DNA of 64,000 bases from G963674665 sp964609625 (GCA_964609625.1 CAZSRS010000002.1:184743-248742); one strand, 5' to 3'. Positions 1 to 12,175 are shown, counted from the stretch's first letter. Notes: generated from the letters alone by a model not told the origin. Program-made: numbers and translations.

Positions 1-734
<734 letters not shown>

Positions 735-738
735 TCAA

Positions 739-1611
739 TTATCCTTTAAGCGCTTCAGCGCCGCCGACAATGTCCATCAACTCTTTGGTAATGGCCGCTT
801 GTCGCGTCTTGTTGTAGACCAGGGTCAGCGAATCGACCATGTCGTCGCAGGCCTTGGTAGCATTGTCCATGGCCGTCATTCGAGCAGCGTGCTCGCTGGC
901 GGATGTGTCCAGCAGGCCGCGGTAGACCTGCACCTTGATGAAACGGGGCAGGAGTTCCGCAAGGAGTCCTTCCACATCGGGTTCGTAGATGTACTCGCTG
1001 GCACCGGAGGGTTGTTCCTGCACCTCTTGAGATGCGATGGGCAGCACGGTGCGGACGACGGGTTCCTGCTTCGCAAGGCTCACGAACTGGCCGTAAACGA
1101 TGATGACCTCGTCGAGAACACCCTGGATGTAGGCGTTGATGATTTCCATACCCACCGTGTTGGCCAGGGTGAAATCAAACGAGTTCATCTGGTCGGCGTA
1201 AATGCTGGCAAGTTCGTAGTTGGAGCGGCGGGCGGCGTCCCGGCCCTTCTTGCCGATGCTGTAGAACTTGACCGCCTTGCCCGCGGCGAGCTTCTCGGCC
1301 GCGAGCTTCAGACCGGCCTTGATCAGGTTGGCATTGAAGCTGCCGCAGAGGCCGCGGTCGGATGTGATCAGCACGATGCCGACGGTCTTGATCTCTTCAC
1401 GGACCTCAAGCAACGGATGTGCGGCTTCGTCGGCTTTTCCCGCCAAGTCGCCAAGCATTTCGAAGAACTTGTCCGCGTATGGGCGGAAGCGCTCAATGCG
1501 CTGTTGCGCCCCCCGCAGTTTCGCCGAAGCCACCATATTCATGGCCTTGGTGATCTGCTTGGTCTTCTTGACGCCCGATATCTTCCTTTTGACGTCTTTC
1601 AACGAAGGCAT
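739..1611 (-). CDS. atpG: ATP synthase F1 subunit gamma
   Basis: Central rotor-shaft subunit of F1 that couples proton flow in Fo to conformational change in the beta subunits. The 290-residue product is of normal length. It begins MPSLKDVKRKISGVKKTKQI, the conserved N-terminal helix of gamma, and ends with the conserved C-terminal helix that packs against it (ITKELMDIVGGAEALKG). It sits between atpA (28 bases upstream) and atpD in a minus-strand operon, so it should be co-transcribed with both. Nothing is unusual in the sequence. Confidence 0.97.
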   Translation of the reverse strand: MPSLKDVKRKISGVKKTKQITKAMNMVASAKLRGAQQRIERFRPYADKFFEMLGDLAGKADEAAHPLLEVREEIKTVGIVLITSDRGLCGSFNANLIKAGLKLAAEKLAAGKAVKFYSIGKKGRDAARRSNYELASIYADQMNSFDFTLANTVGMEIINAYIQGVLDEVIIVYGQFVSLAKQEPVVRTVLPIASQEVQEQPSGASEYIYEPDVEGLLAELLPRFIKVQVYRGLLDTSASEHAARMTAMDNATKACDDMVDSLTLVYNKTRQAAITKELMDIVGGAEALKG

Positions 1612-1639
1612 TCAGATTTCCTCCTCCAAGGTTGGCGAG

Positions 1640-3148
<1,509 letters not shown>

Positions 3149-3152
3149 GGCC

Positions 3153-3704
3153 CTAATCACCCCTCTTGATGTTTTCTTGCATCATGCCAAGCTGCGCCCG
3201 CAGGCTGGCGTCCATGATCATGTCACCGACCTTGAGCACCACGCCTCCGAGGATCGACTTGTCCGTGCCGAAATCCAGCACGAGCTTCTTGCCGGCCTGC
3301 TTCGCCAGCTGATCCTTGAGGGCGTCCTGCTTGGCCTTGCCCAGTTCGATAGCGGTTATCAATTCACCGCGCACAACGCCCTGCTCCACGTCGAGCAGCT
3401 CGCCGTACACGGCACTGATCTCAGGAAGGTAGCCAAGGCGGTTCTTGTCGGCCAGGAGGTAGCAGAAATTGCGCACCATGTCCGTGGGGCCGACCGTTTC
3501 GAAGATCTTGGCCAGAACGGCTTTCTTTTCTTCGATGCTGAAAATGGGGTTGCGGAAAATCCTCAAAATCTCGGGAGCGGCCTCAAGGAGTTCCGCCAGC
3601 CCGACCAGATCCTTGCCATAGGCCGTCAGCGCGTCGCCCCCTGCCTTCTGTCCCAGGGCGAACAGGGCGTGGGCATATCGCCGTGCCACAATGTTCCCGG
3701 TCAA
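3153..3704 (-). CDS. atpH: ATP synthase F1 subunit delta
   Basis: Stator subunit that links the top of F1 to the b/b' peripheral stalk. The 183-residue protein has the usual N-terminal helical domain opening ([18 protein letters not shown]) and the conserved C-terminal pattern with a D-x-S-I-x-G-G-V-V segment ([18 protein letters not shown]). Its start overlaps the atpF stop by 4 bases, which suggests translational coupling of the stalk subunits, and its stop is 4 bases before the atpA ATG. Length and position are both standard. Confidence 0.95.
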   Translation of the reverse strand: MTGNIVARRYAHALFALGQKAGGDALTAYGKDLVGLAELLEAAPEILRIFRNPIFSIEEKKAVLAKIFETVGPTDMVRNFCYLLADKNRLGYLPEISAVYGELLDVEQGVVRGELITAIELGKAKQDALKDQLAKQAGKKLVLDFGTDKSILGGVVLKVGDMIMDASLRAQLGMMQENIKRGD

Positions 3705-4276
3705 TTGAACACCACCTTTGTTAGATATTTGTCAATCAGCTTCTCGTGCTCTTCCTTGGTGAGTTTCTCTGCCAGGATTTTTTCGGCGGCCTCGACGATC
3801 CGGGCGGCCATTTCATGGCGCAGGGTTTCCACCGCATACCTGGCCTCTTGCTGTGCCGAGGTCTCGGCCTGTTGTTTGATCATCGCCGCCTGCGCGTTGG
3901 CCTTTTCGATGATCGCGGCCTTCAGGGCTTCGCCCTGGGCCTTGTAGTCATCCAGGATTCTGTTCCGCTCGGCTTCCATGTTGGCGATGTTGACCTCGAC
4001 TTCCCGAAGCTTTTTCTCCGCGTCCTGTCTGCGCGTGTCCAGGTCCTTGAGTTCCGCCTCGATATTGTAGCGGCGCGAGCTGAAGAAATTCTTGATTTTC
4101 TTGCCCGCGGCCCACCAGAGGATGCCGACTACGATCACGAAGTTGACCACGCGCCAGACGAAATTCATCCAGATGTTGTAGTCGCCGTGCTCACCCCCGT
4201 GCTCCGCGGCGATGACCGTCGTCGCGCAGACCGCGACCAGAAGCAATGCGTAGCCTAATGCCTTGAGCCCTTTCAA
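3701..4276 (-). CDS. atpF: ATP synthase Fo subunit b
   Basis: Membrane-anchored peripheral-stalk subunit. The 191-residue product has a hydrophobic N-terminal stretch resembling a signal peptide (residues ~5-24, ending near AAEHGGEHG) and then a second membrane segment (VVNFVIVVGILWWAAGKKI, ~45-63). A long charged coiled coil follows to the C-terminus. The extra cleavable-looking N-terminus with His/Gly residues is a known form in this bacterial group. It follows atpF' by 31 bases and overlaps atpH by 4 bases. With atpF' it forms a heterodimeric b/b' stalk rather than the b2 homodimer of E. coli (inferred from the two genes). Confidence 0.93.
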   Translation of the reverse strand: MKGLKALGYALLLVAVCATTVIAAEHGGEHGDYNIWMNFVWRVVNFVIVVGILWWAAGKKIKNFFSSRRYNIEAELKDLDTRRQDAEKKLREVEVNIANMEAERNRILDDYKAQGEALKAAIIEKANAQAAMIKQQAETSAQQEARYAVETLRHEMAARIVEAAEKILAEKLTKEEHEKLIDKYLTKVVFN

Positions 4277-4307
4277 TGGTACCTACCTCCTTACCGCACT
4301 GACCGTG

Positions 4308-4724
4308 TTAACCGAGTATCTTGGCCACTGCCTTCTGCGCCATGCCGTCCACCTTGGCAGTGAGGCTGTCGAGTGCGCCCTTGGACTGGGCGGCGATCTC
4401 TCCACGAGCACCGACCAGGAATTCATGGGCGTCCTTGCTGGCGGTTTCGACGACCTTCTTTTCCTCAGCCAAGCCCTCATCCTTCAGACGCAGCCGTGCT
4501 ACCGTCCCCGCGGCACGGGCCTCGGCAAGGGCAGCTTCGTAGTTCTTCAGCTTTTCAGCGGCTGAGGTGGTGAAGCGCACCGTCTCGTCCACGGTCTTGG
4601 CCATCACTTCCGCACGCTTCTTGAGGATCTCACGGATCGGCTTCACAAGAAGAATGTTCAGGACAACCAGCGTGATGAGGAAGTTAATGAACTGAACTAC
4701 CATGGTGATGTCAAGATCAATCAT
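4308..4724 (-). CDS. atpF': ATP synthase Fo subunit b' (second b-type subunit)
   Basis: The 138-residue protein has a single N-terminal membrane helix (MVVQFINFLITLVVLNILLV, residues ~8-27) followed by a charged, Ala/Lys/Glu-rich coiled coil, the architecture of the short b' subunit. It is the first gene of the ATP synthase operon and is preceded by a good sigma70-type promoter (4771-4799). It pairs with the adjacent atpF product in the stator. The a and c subunit genes are not in this window, so the Fo ring genes must be elsewhere, as is common in this group. Confidence 0.92.
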   Translation of the reverse strand: MIDLDITMVVQFINFLITLVVLNILLVKPIREILKKRAEVMAKTVDETVRFTTSAAEKLKNYEAALAEARAAGTVARLRLKDEGLAEEKKVVETASKDAHEFLVGARGEIAAQSKGALDSLTAKVDGMAQKAVAKILG

Positions 4725-4770
4725 GCAGGCCCCCGTCGAGGTTTGTGAATTTTAGATCAAAATCAGTGCG

Positions 4771-4799
4771 CCAATAACCATTTTTTCAGAACGTGTCAA
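4771..4799 (-). promoter_or_regulatory. sigma70-like promoter for the ATP synthase operon
   Basis: On the minus strand a perfect -35 hexamer TTGACA (4794-4799) is separated by exactly 17 bases from TATTGG (4771-4776), 46 bases before the atpF' start codon. The -10 is only a partial match, but the AT-rich spacer and leader make this the best promoter candidate between the bactofilin gene and atpF'. It would allow ATP synthase expression independent of the shape genes upstream. Confidence 0.6.
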
Positions 4800-4840
4800 A
4801 GGGTTTTTCCCTGGCAGATTCCGGGCGGCACAATGCCGCG

Positions 4841-5299
4841 TCAACTGCCGATGGATTCGCTGTTCTTGGATTCGTCCACGCCCAGAAGCGATGCACCGGC
4901 GGCCTTGCTCTTGTCTCCGGTCACAAGATCGAGACGTTTTCCGGCCTTCTTGTCCGTCTTGGTTCCGGACTGGGACTTGTTCATGCTCACCTGACCCTCG
5001 AGTATCGCTCCCTCCTCGATGACCAGGACAGGCGTGTTCATGCTCCCAAGCAGATTGGCGGTCTTGTGCAGGACGACCTTCTTGCCGGCCTCGATTTCGC
5101 CCGTGAGATGACCGCTGAGGATCAACTGACCCACCCAGATTTGCCCCTCGACCTTGGCGTCCTTGCCCACGATCAGGGTGCCCTCGGATTGAATCTCACC
5201 CTTGAAGGTTCCGTCTATGCGCACCGAGCCTTCGAAGTTGAGTTTCCCCTCGTAATTGGTGCCGGAGCCGAGAAACGCGTTGATCTCGTCTTTGGCCAT
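4841..5299 (-). CDS. bactofilin family cytoskeletal protein
   Basis: Bactofilins polymerise without nucleotide and act in cell shape or polar organisation. The 152-residue protein starts MAKDEINAFLGSGTNYEGKL and shows the repeated beta-helix pattern (alternating V/I/L with G, e.g. GSVRIDGTFKGEIQSEGTLI and VEGQIWVGQLILSGHLTGEI). A polar, Ser/Lys-rich C-terminal tail of ~45 residues follows. It follows rodA by 43 bases at the end of the mre/rod cluster, so a role in elongation-linked shape control is likely (inference from context). A stronger separate promoter follows it for the ATP synthase genes. Confidence 0.9.
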   Translation of the reverse strand: MAKDEINAFLGSGTNYEGKLNFEGSVRIDGTFKGEIQSEGTLIVGKDAKVEGQIWVGQLILSGHLTGEIEAGKKVVLHKTANLLGSMNTPVLVIEEGAILEGQVSMNKSQSGTKTDKKAGKRLDLVTGDKSKAAGASLLGVDESKNSESIGS

Positions 5300-5342
5300 G
5301 TCGTTGCTCCTTGTTCGCTTTGCTGTCGATCGCCCAGCTCCG

Positions 5343-6446
5343 TCACGCCTTGAACGTGAAACGGCGCATGGAAACGTTGAGCACCAAGCCCACCAAGCAG
5401 AAGTTCACAATCGTGGCGCTGCCACCGTAGCTGATGAAGGGCAGGGGCATCCCCACCACGGGCATGAGCCCCAAAACCATGCCCATGTTGATCAAAATCT
5501 GCCAAAAGAAATAAAAAAACACTCCCGCGACCAAATAACTGCCGAAACGGTCCTTGGCGTCACGGGCCGTGGAGATAATGCTCAGCAGGAACAGGCAGAA
5601 CAGGGTCAGCAGCACCATGCACCCCACAAAGCCCCATTCCTCGCCGAACACAGCCACGGCGAAATCCGTATGCTTCTCCGGCAGGAACCGCAACTGGCTC
5701 TGGGTGCCGGCCAGATAGCCCTTGCCCCAAATCTGTCCTGAACCGATGGCGATCTGGGACTGGATGATGTTGTAGCCGTCACCCAGTGGATCACTTCCCG
5801 GATTCAGAAACGTCAAGATACGACGTTTCTGGTAGTCCTTGAGTATGAACCAACCCAGAGGCAACAGCATCGGAACGATCAGTATGAAAAGACGCAATAC
5901 CCTTGCCGTGAGACCTCTGTACAGGATGATGCCGCCTGTTAGCAAGAGCAGGTTCAACGCCGAGCCCAGATCCGGCTGCCGGATGATCAGCAGCGTCGGG
6001 GCCACTGCAAGGAGGAAGATGACGCCCACTCCCCCGAGATCGAGACGGCTGGTCTTGGCCGACAGGATCTTGGCGAACAGGATCAGCAAGGCGATCTTGG
6101 CGAATTCGCTGGGCTGGATGCTGAAGTATCCGAAGGACAACCAGCGTTTGGCGCCGTAGATGGTCACTCCCCACAACGGCACCGCCGCCAGCAGCACTAT
6201 GGAGAACACGAACAGCGGCCAGGCCAGGTGACGGAAGTGTTGGTGGTTGAAGAACGTGAAAAAAAGCATGAACGCGAGTCCCAATCCACCCCAGATGATC
6301 TGGCGGTTGAAGTAGGCGTTCACTGTCACCCCATCTTCAAGCCGGAAGCCGCTGGCCGAATAGAGATTCACGATCCCGATGCCGAAGAGCAGAAGCGTCG
6401 CCCCCATAAGGGGCCAATTGATGTATGAAAGCAGACGGCTATCCAT
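5343..6446 (-). CDS. rodA: rod shape-determining peptidoglycan polymerase RodA
   Basis: SEDS-family glycosyltransferase that polymerises glycan strands with PBP2 in the elongasome. The product is a ~367-residue polytopic membrane protein with about ten hydrophobic segments. It carries the SEDS signatures GVTIYGAKRWLSFGYFSIQP and, near the C-terminus, GMVLGLMPVVGMPLPFISYG. The start is taken at ATG 6446 (MDSRLLSYINW). In-frame ATGs at 6476 and 6500 exist, but the first would have no ribosome site and the upstream residues are not membrane-like. It sits 123 bases after mrdA (PBP2), its enzymatic partner, in the mre operon. Confidence 0.94.
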   Translation of the reverse strand: MDSRLLSYINWPLMGATLLLFGIGIVNLYSASGFRLEDGVTVNAYFNRQIIWGGLGLAFMLFFTFFNHQHFRHLAWPLFVFSIVLLAAVPLWGVTIYGAKRWLSFGYFSIQPSEFAKIALLILFAKILSAKTSRLDLGGVGVIFLLAVAPTLLIIRQPDLGSALNLLLLTGGIILYRGLTARVLRLFILIVPMLLPLGWFILKDYQKRRILTFLNPGSDPLGDGYNIIQSQIAIGSGQIWGKGYLAGTQSQLRFLPEKHTDFAVAVFGEEWGFVGCMVLLTLFCLFLLSIISTARDAKDRFGSYLVAGVFFYFFWQILINMGMVLGLMPVVGMPLPFISYGGSATIVNFCLVGLVLNVSMRRFTFKA

Positions 6447-6569
6447 CACCGATGCCCTATCGTTCCGTTTCTTCATTGCAGGGGAGGCAACGCCCTCCAC
6501 GCAACGGTTGCGACGATTTCACGTGGCGTGCCCGAGCACCTTGCTGCATTCCAAATGCTTTTTCAGGCA

Positions 6570-8399
6570 TCAGTCTTCCGGAAGTCCCTGCTCTTCTTCT
6601 CTTGGAGCGGAGGCCAACTCCTCGGGATCAGGGCCGAAAAGATATCTGTAAATGGCCCTGGCCAGGGGGCCGGCAACCGCCCCGCCGCCTCCGCCATGCT
6701 CCACCAGCACCACCACGACATAGGTCTTCCCGTCCTTCTGCCCCCAGGTGCCCAGCCAGGCATGATCGCGATGGTTATAGGGCATTTCGTGCACTTCCCG
6801 GCGGACCTTCTTGATGCGTACCACCTGGGACGTGCCGGTCTTCCCTCCCATGACCGCGTCGGACCGCTGGATTCTTCTGGCCGTGCCCTTTTCCACGGTC
6901 TCGACCATGGCCTCGAGGATCAGCTGTCTGTAGCTGTCGTTCAGGGGCAGGTTGCCCTGGACTTCCGGTGCGACATCGCGCAGGAGATTGGGCTTGAGCA
7001 GGCTGCCCCCGTTGACCAGCGCGGCGATGAACCGCGCCACCTGCAGGGGCTGGACCAGCAGATACCCCTGTCCTATGGCCATGTTCAGGTTTTCCCCTCC
7101 GTGCCAGGGCTCGTTGAAGCGCTCGCGTTTCCACTTCCTGGTGGGGACCAACCCTTGGCGTTCGTTGGGCAGGTTCACTCCCGTGGCCGAGCCGAAACCG
7201 CAGGCCTTGGCGTACTCGCTCATCCTGTCCACGCCAAGCCGCTCTCCCAGCTGGTAGAAATATACGTCGCAGCTCTCGACCAGGGAACGCTTCAAGGCCA
7301 CACTGCCGTGCCCCTCCTTTTTCCAACAACGGAACACGATATTGCCCAATTCATAGGACCCCGGACAGAAATAGGTGGTCCTGGGGGTGATGAAGCCCAA
7401 CTCCAGACCACAGGCCGCCACCAGCAGCTTCCAAACCGAACCTGGAGGGTAGGTGCTCTGGATGGCCCTGTTCAACAGCGGCTTGCGCGGGTGTTTGTTC
7501 AACGCCTCCCATCGGGAAGAGAACTCATCGCTGGTGAAGATGTTGTTGTCATAGCTTGGGCTGGTCACGAGCGCCAGAACCTGGCCAGAGTCCGGCTCCA
7601 GGACCACGGCCGCTCCGGCCCGCCCTTCGAACTGCTTGAGGACATACGACTGCAAGTCCAGATCGATGCTCAGGCGCACGTCGCGGCCGGCCGTGGGTTG
7701 CCTGAGCACCGCGCTCTTGAGGCTCCTCCCCGTGGCGTCCACCTCCAGTTGCAGGAGTCCCTTGGCGCCTCGCAGCACGTGCTCCAGCTCCAGTTCCACA
7801 CCTTGCCGTCCCACCATGTCGCCCACACGCAGGTTCTTGTCCCGGGCGATGTCGTCTCTGGTGGCCTCGGAAAGGTACCCCAGGATGTTGGAGACCTCCA
7901 CTCCGTGCGGGTACACCCTGCGGGGGCGGATGCTGATCTCCAGGCCGGGCCAAAACACCGCGTTGCCCTCGATGCGTGCCAGGAGGTCTATGGAGAGGTC
8001 GGAGACCAGCATCATGCGTTCAAAGGATTTAACATCGCGCTTGCCTTCCTCGAAACGTCGTTGCAGTTCGGCATAGCCGATGCCTGTCCAGCGGCTGATC
8101 TGCTCGAGAGTGGCGGGGATGTCCTTGCAGTCCTCGCGCACCAGGGTCAAGGCGTAACCAGGCTGGTTCAGTGCCAGCAACCGGCCGTTGCGATCCATGA
8201 TGGTCCCGCGCGGGGCGTGGATGACCTCGCGACGCAACTGGTTTTCCTCGGCCAACTTGCTGTACTGCGCACCCTTGTGCACCTGAATGAACCACAGCCG
8301 CAGGCTGAGGATGAAGAACAGGGACAGCACGAGCCCTTGCAACAGGATAAGTCCCAGTCTGGGCGGGCCTTGCGGTTCGGTGTCAGAGAGATAGGGCAT
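6570..8399 (-). CDS. mrdA: penicillin-binding protein 2 (peptidoglycan DD-transpeptidase)
   Basis: Class B PBP that cross-links peptidoglycan during side-wall elongation. From ATG 8399 (ribosome site AGGAG, overlapping the mreD end by 17 bases) it is 609 residues. One N-terminal membrane helix (~residues 15-35) is followed by a PBP dimer domain and the transpeptidase domain. Catalytic motifs are visible: S321-x-x-K324 in STYPPGSVWK, S376-C-D378, and K520-T-G522 in GGKTGTSQV. The S-x-D form of the second motif is normal for PBP2. Its neighbours mreD and rodA place it in the elongasome operon. A GTG-type start at 8483 is unlikely because it would run through mreD. Confidence 0.95.
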   Translation of the reverse strand: MPYLSDTEPQGPPRLGLILLQGLVLSLFFILSLRLWFIQVHKGAQYSKLAEENQLRREVIHAPRGTIMDRNGRLLALNQPGYALTLVREDCKDIPATLEQISRWTGIGYAELQRRFEEGKRDVKSFERMMLVSDLSIDLLARIEGNAVFWPGLEISIRPRRVYPHGVEVSNILGYLSEATRDDIARDKNLRVGDMVGRQGVELELEHVLRGAKGLLQLEVDATGRSLKSAVLRQPTAGRDVRLSIDLDLQSYVLKQFEGRAGAAVVLEPDSGQVLALVTSPSYDNNIFTSDEFSSRWEALNKHPRKPLLNRAIQSTYPPGSVWKLLVAACGLELGFITPRTTYFCPGSYELGNIVFRCWKKEGHGSVALKRSLVESCDVYFYQLGERLGVDRMSEYAKACGFGSATGVNLPNERQGLVPTRKWKRERFNEPWHGGENLNMAIGQGYLLVQPLQVARFIAALVNGGSLLKPNLLRDVAPEVQGNLPLNDSYRQLILEAMVETVEKGTARRIQRSDAVMGGKTGTSQVVRIKKVRREVHEMPYNHRDHAWLGTWGQKDGKTYVVVVLVEHGGGGGAVAGPLARAIYRYLFGPDPEELASAPREEEQGLPED

Positions 8400-8853
8400 C
8401 GCGGCTCCTGCGCGGGCGCAGTTCCGCGGCCACGACCCAGGCCACGGGGAACAACAGTCCTTGCAGCAGGCTTTCGAATACAAGCCGCTCCCGCTCCACG
8501 GCGAACGCCTGCAGGTAGGCCATCATGTCCGTGAGGATGAAGTGCCAGAGTCCGAGTGCCAAGCCCATGAGTCCCATGAAGACCAGGTTGCGCGCCTGAA
8601 AGAGCCACTGCCCCAGTTTGAAGAGTCCGATGGCCATGGCGTACCAAAGCAGGCTGGAGCCAAAGGCCAGGGAACCAAGGCCTTCCTGGAGCAGAACGAC
8701 GGCAAGGGTGACCCAGACGGTCTGTGCCAGGCGGCCCTCCTGCAAGGCGAGCATGATGCCCACGATGAGGAAATCCACGCCAGGGACGAAAAACTGGGCC
8801 CAGATCCCGCAGATGAAAAACAATATCCACCAAGTGAAATTGTTCGGCTTCAT
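8383..8853 (-). CDS. mreD: rod shape-determining protein MreD
   Basis: Small inner-membrane component of the elongasome. The 156-residue protein is almost entirely hydrophobic, with about five membrane segments starting at FTWWILFFICGIWAQFFVPG, and ends in a basic tail (LRPRRSRDALSL). Similarity among MreD proteins is low, so the call rests on size, topology and position between mreC and mrdA. Its end overlaps the mrdA start. It is separated from mreC by an unusual 242-base gap with two perfect inverted repeats. Confidence 0.88.
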   Translation of the reverse strand: MKPNNFTWWILFFICGIWAQFFVPGVDFLIVGIMLALQEGRLAQTVWVTLAVVLLQEGLGSLAFGSSLLWYAMAIGLFKLGQWLFQARNLVFMGLMGLALGLWHFILTDMMAYLQAFAVERERLVFESLLQGLLFPVAWVVAAELRPRRSRDALSL

Positions 8854-8902
8854 GGTCTCATCGCGTATTTGATCAAAACCGTGTCCTCGCGGTTGTGATT
8901 TC

Positions 8903-8938
8903 CCGCACCAGGTAGCCGTGTGTTTTTACCTGGTGCGG
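8903..8938. repeat. 12-bp perfect inverted repeat between mreC and mreD
   Basis: CCGCACCAGGTA (8903-8914) is perfectly complementary to TACCTGGTGCGG (8927-8938) with a 12-base spacer. No T-run follows on either strand, so it is not a classical intrinsic terminator. It would form a stable hairpin in the mre operon transcript. Confidence 0.8.
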
Positions 8939-8972
8939 CGAAATACCCTTTCGCGCGCCGTCCCGGAGCGCT

Positions 8973-9019
8973 TTCCACTTCCACTTCAAGAGTACAGTCC
9001 GCTCCAACTGGAAGTGGAA
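8973..9019. repeat. 11-bp perfect inverted repeat between mreC and mreD
   Basis: TTCCACTTCCA (8973-8983) pairs perfectly with TGGAAGTGGAA (9009-9019) across a 25-base loop. It lies 35 bases from the other inverted repeat in the same intergenic gap. It could be an RNA-processing or mRNA-stability element, or part of a dispersed repeat family. Function unknown. Confidence 0.75.
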
Positions 9020-9095
9020 TTTCAACGGCCCCGTTCACCGCACACGCCCGATTTCTGTGTGATCATCGAGCCCATGTCAAGACGCGGATGATGCT

Positions 9096-9929
9096 TCACT
9101 GTATGGAGTACAGGGGGGCGCCCGTACCGCTGCTCTGGTGCGCCCGTTTGAGCAGCAGGATCTCTTCCAACACCGTGAGATCGAACAAGGCCTCGGCCCA
9201 GACATCCAGGAAGAGGCTGATCTCGGAGCGCTCCACGGCCGTGACTCGGGCCACGGGAATTCCCTTGGGAAAGATGTCGTCCAGACCCGAGGTGACCAGC
9301 AACTCGCCGCGCTCGATGGGGGCGTTGAGGGGCACGTAAAGCACCTGCATGGGTTCACCGGCTCCCTTGCCGCTGATGATGCACGGGGTGCGATGAAGCT
9401 GCCCCATCACAGCAAGTCGGCTGTTGAGATCGGTCATCAGGAGCACGGTGGCGAAGGATGGGCTGACCCGCAGTACCCGTCCCACGACTCCTTCGTGGGT
9501 CACGGCCGGCGTGTTGGTCTTGATGCCCGAGAGCGCGCCTTTGTCCACCACCAGGGTTTGCAGGGCGGCATGGGGCCCCAGCTTGTAGGCCACGACACGT
9601 CCCCCGACGGCGGCCCAGGACTCCCGTGGCTCAAAGGCGAGCAGGGAGCGCAGTCTCTTGACCTCGGCAGCCTCCTCCTTGCTGATGGCCAAGGCACCGG
9701 CCAGTTGGTCGAGTCTCCCGTGGAGTTCCCGGTTTTCCTTGCTCACCGCGGAGAGATGGACATAGTTCTCCCAGAGCCACGAAACCTGATCCGCGGACCA
9801 TTTACCCGGCACAAGCGTCCAGCCGACGAACTCCAACCCGGAGTACGTGGCGAGCATGTCGAGATGGCCGGTGCGCAGGTTCCAGGTGTAGAGGCTGAGG
9901 TACAAGAACAGCGCCAGCAGGAAGGTCAT
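9096..9929 (-). CDS. mreC: rod shape-determining protein MreC
   Basis: Periplasmic scaffold that connects MreB to PBP2. The 277-residue product has an N-terminal membrane anchor (TFLLALFLYLSLYTW), a coiled-coil stretch (~residues 55-95, rich in E/K/L with KENRELHGRLDQL) and a C-terminal beta-rich MreC core (e.g. GVVGRVLRVSPSFATVLLMT and GELLVTSGLDDIFPKGIPVA). It lies 22 bases after mreB. The gap of 242 bases to mreD is larger than usual for this operon. Confidence 0.94.
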   Translation of the reverse strand: MTFLLALFLYLSLYTWNLRTGHLDMLATYSGLEFVGWTLVPGKWSADQVSWLWENYVHLSAVSKENRELHGRLDQLAGALAISKEEAAEVKRLRSLLAFEPRESWAAVGGRVVAYKLGPHAALQTLVVDKGALSGIKTNTPAVTHEGVVGRVLRVSPSFATVLLMTDLNSRLAVMGQLHRTPCIISGKGAGEPMQVLYVPLNAPIERGELLVTSGLDDIFPKGIPVARVTAVERSEISLFLDVWAEALFDLTVLEEILLLKRAHQSSGTGAPLYSIQ

Positions 9930-9951
9930 GACGACCCGTCTTGAGACGAGC

Positions 9952-11010
<1,059 letters not shown>

Positions 11011-11137
11011 CTAAGACCCATTGGGTTACAAGTAGTGTAGTGACCAGGAATTGACGATGCACGTCCAGTCTGTCGGTGGCCAGGGAGTTCCTGGTCAAGC
11101 CCTCTCACCTGGCAAACACCGGAACACTCGGGGTCAG

Positions 11138-12175
11138 ATGTCACACCAACCGTATTATGCTCTTTCTACATATTTCCGCCAGCGGTTTGGCCGACGTGTG
11201 CAAAAGATTCCTCTCGACGCCGGATTTTCCTGCCCCAACAGGGATGGCACGATCTCGCGCCAGGGGTGCCTGTTTTGCAACGCCGACGGCTCCGGAACAG
11301 GGCTGCTGCGCAAAGGCCTGAACTTGGCCGCCCAGTGGAACCATTGGCGAGGTGTTTACAACCGCAGGTCGGCAGATGCAAGCTTCATAGCCTATCTGCA
11401 ATCATATTCCAATACCCACGGCCCTCTCTCCAAACTCAGGAGAACGCTCGAACAACTCGCGCCGTTGCCGGGGCTGATCGGGCTGGCCGTGGGCACCAGG
11501 CCGGATTGCCTGGATCGAGAAAAACTCGCCCTGCTCGCCTCTCTGCCACGAGATCCGTTTGTGGAAATATGGCTTGAACTGGGGTTGCAATCCGCGGATA
11601 ACCACGTCTTGCAGCGCATCAACCGGGGGCATGACCTGGAAACCTTTGTCCGGGCATGCCACGAGGTCGCGGCCCATGGCCTGTTCGTCTGCGCTCATCT
11701 CATAGCCGGACTTCCAGGCGAGGACAAGAGCGGTTTTCTACGTAGCGTCCGGACACTCAACCAACTACCGGTGCACGGTGTCAAGTTCCACAGCCTCTAC
11801 GTCTGCGCCGGCAGCCCGCTGGCCGAACTCTGGCACAAGGGGGAATACGCGCCCCTCGCCCTGGAGTGTTATCTGGACTGGATTGCCGATGGAATCGCCC
11901 TGCTGCGGCCGGACATGGTCGTCCAGAGACTCACCGGCGACCCTGCCCCACATGAGTTGTTAGCCCCTCCCTGGGTCGCGGTCAAGAGCTCTGTCCGCGC
12001 CGGCATCCTCGATGCACTCCGGTGCCGGGATCTCTGGCAGGGAAAGATCCTCGCCCCCAAGGCCTCCATGCCTGCCTGGTTCGATGGGGATTCGCCTCCG
12101 GCATTTGCAGCACAGGACAGGAACCATGACAACCGACCCATCAGGGTCACGACAGGAGCCGCGCATGCCTTTTAA
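11138..12175 (+). CDS. YhcC-like (TIGR01212 family) radical SAM protein
   Basis: Member of the TIGR01212 (YhcC) radical SAM family. The exact substrate is not firmly established, and a tRNA-modification link has been suggested for related proteins. The start MSHQPYYALSTYFRQRFG at ATG 11138 fits the family, while the in-frame codon at 11051 would add a non-conserved tail. The [4Fe-4S]-binding cysteines are in SCPNRDGTISRQGCLFCNA (C-x10-C-type spacing followed by C-x2-C), as typical for this family. The product is 345 residues. Its stop codon overlaps the start of the downstream DNA-repair gene by 11 bases, suggesting translational coupling. It is divergent from mreB. Confidence 0.9.
   Translation: MSHQPYYALSTYFRQRFGRRVQKIPLDAGFSCPNRDGTISRQGCLFCNADGSGTGLLRKGLNLAAQWNHWRGVYNRRSADASFIAYLQSYSNTHGPLSKLRRTLEQLAPLPGLIGLAVGTRPDCLDREKLALLASLPRDPFVEIWLELGLQSADNHVLQRINRGHDLETFVRACHEVAAHGLFVCAHLIAGLPGEDKSGFLRSVRTLNQLPVHGVKFHSLYVCAGSPLAELWHKGEYAPLALECYLDWIADGIALLRPDMVVQRLTGDPAPHELLAPPWVAVKSSVRAGILDALRCRDLWQGKILAPKASMPAWFDGDSPPAFAAQDRNHDNRPIRVTTGAAHAF

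Noticed and set aside
6528..8534. Long plus-strand ORF opposite mrdA
   Set aside because: Antisense shadow of PBP2, which has all its catalytic motifs on the minus strand.
8850..9038. 62-residue ORF ending in ATGA overlap with mreD
   Set aside because: The overlap looked like coupling, but it has weak ribosome site, low third-position GC compared with neighbours, and contains both inverted repeats. Kept only as an intergenic region.
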